From Phalacrocorax aristotelis (lineage: Eukaryota; Chordata; Aves; Suliformes; Phalacrocoracidae): a DNA stretch of 64,000 bases. The notes beneath the pieces were generated by a model. The model did no database searches, was not told where the DNA came from, and saw nothing but the letters and a program-made list of their open reading frames with translations. The translations under genes were made by a program, and so were the position numbers. The stretch is from positions 15,562,582 through 15,626,581 of the forward strand of contig NC_134311.1 of NCBI RefSeq assembly GCF_949628215.1, read 5' to 3'. This document shows positions 63,126-64,000 of the stretch, piece after piece; the stretch's first letter is position 1; every line of letters starts with the position of its first letter.

Positions 63126-63365
63126 CAGGACATGGACAATAAAACTTGGGCACAAATTGAAATGTATGAGAATGAGATCATCTGAACACAGGAACACAGT
63201 TTTTTTACTGTGAGGTGGTCAAACAGTGGAGTGGATTCCCCAGAGAAGTTGCAGAGAGATTCAGAATCCAGATAAATGTGGTCCTAGACAACCTGCTCTA
63301 GCAGTGGGGTTGGACTAGGTGATCTCAGCAGATCCCTTCCAGCCTTAACAAATCTGTGAATCTGA

Positions 63366-64000
63366 TTTCGGTGACTACTATAACAGTGGAACCAGCCCTG
63401 ATACAATATTTTACTATAACTCAGCTTAGAATTTCAACAGTCTTTTCTGTTTCTCCTCTTCCATCACAGAGGATTGTTCTCATAAGTGGAGACATTGGCT
63501 GTTGAGCATCAGCACAAAAACCCTGTAATCTCAGGAAACACTCAGGTCTCCCTGGTGACATTTTCAACCAGTAAACACAGCATTCAGAGTCATCATTTCT
63601 GGATGATCCTTATTGACATTTGTCACCCTCACTCTGTTTAAAAATATTTTAAAAAATAAATTTTTTAGTTTATTTGTATTCATACAACCTCAAGATGCTT
63701 TTTTTTATACAGGGACAAGAAAGATTGTAACCATGCTTTGTTCTCCATCTGCTGCAGTACAGTGATATACTGCGTATCACTGCCACCTCAGTCAAGGGTG
63801 GCATACTCCTCCAGCACCTGGTGCTATCATGAAAGATCTTAGGGCCTTTCCCAAAGTTGTTGAAATGTATGGTGACAAGTCTGGGGAATGTGACTTTGAG
63901 GTTTTATCCTGGTATCTGATTGCTATGGAGACCCGGTAGACTGCTGCCAGATCTCAGAAGCAATGAGTCATACTCTACCTATACAAAATTCTTGGAAAAC
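63366..64000. other. Noncoding, no recognised feature
   Basis: AT-rich sequence after the CR1 tail to the window end. Nothing supported. Confidence 0.4.

Larger units (their letters stand above)
60530..63365 (+). mobile_element. Long CR1 LINE interrupted by two LTR insertions
   Basis: CR1 in three pieces: 60530-61516, 62107-62872 and 63126-63365, about 2.0 kb in all. Left piece has the ORF2 region (CAGTGACCATAAGATGGTGG, GGGAATTGGGAACAGTCAGC, CATGGATTTGCAGACGGGAA). Middle piece continues with GTTTGAAAACTGGCTGAACA and TGGACACCAAGCTGACCACG. Right piece is the 3' tail (GGTTGGACTAGGTGATCTCA, ATCTGTGAATCTG). The coding frame is broken by many stops and by the insertions, so it is dead. The 5' boundary is approximate. 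Confidence 0.88.

Overview
The window looks like bird nuclear DNA. It is AT-rich, carries many CR1 LINE fragments with the avian 3' tail (ATTCTRTG-like), and holds four solo LTRs of an ERVL-type family with 5-bp target duplications. I recognise that LTR family from memory as common in Neoaves, so a non-galliform bird is more likely than a chicken; this is inference and no search was run. No bacterial, plasmid or organellar signals were seen.

1-31.4 kb: the 3' part of one large multi-exon gene on the + strand. Eighteen exons join in continuous reading phase (2385 nt, 794 codons plus stop) and end at 31403. The encoded protein is the C-terminal quarter of a DmX-like/rabconnectin-3 WD-repeat protein. 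It matches DMXL1 rather than DMXL2, judged by its C-terminus ([15 protein letters not shown]) and by the [17 protein letters not shown] block. DMXL1 works with WDR7 and ROGDI in V-ATPase assembly and vesicle acidification. Introns hold CR1 fragments (5.0, 13.7-15.0, 20.1, 24.5 and 27.6 kb) and one solo LTR (28.5 kb). An additional 171-nt open segment (17950-18120) has good splice sites, is phase 0-0, and would add a hydrophobic helix to the protein. It is the most interesting unexplained coding-like signal here.

31.4-35.4 kb: DMXL1 3' UTR with several poly(A) signals, then an intergenic gap.

35.4-36.3 kb: a strong CpG island with GC boxes and a consensus GTAAGT donor at 35844, read as the promoter and noncoding first exon of the next gene on the + strand. 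From the conserved vertebrate order DMXL1-TNFAIP8-HSD17B4 (Z-linked in birds) this is probably TNFAIP8. No TNFAIP8 coding exon is visible, so 35.8-64 kb would be its long first intron.

36.3-64 kb: noncoding, with CR1 copies at 42.8-43.5 kb (+) and 48.5-49.8 kb (two minus-strand copies head to tail). A solo LTR lies at 57.0-57.5 kb (-). A long CR1 at 60.5-63.4 kb is interrupted by two LTR insertions in opposite orientation. Short open frames elsewhere look like chance.
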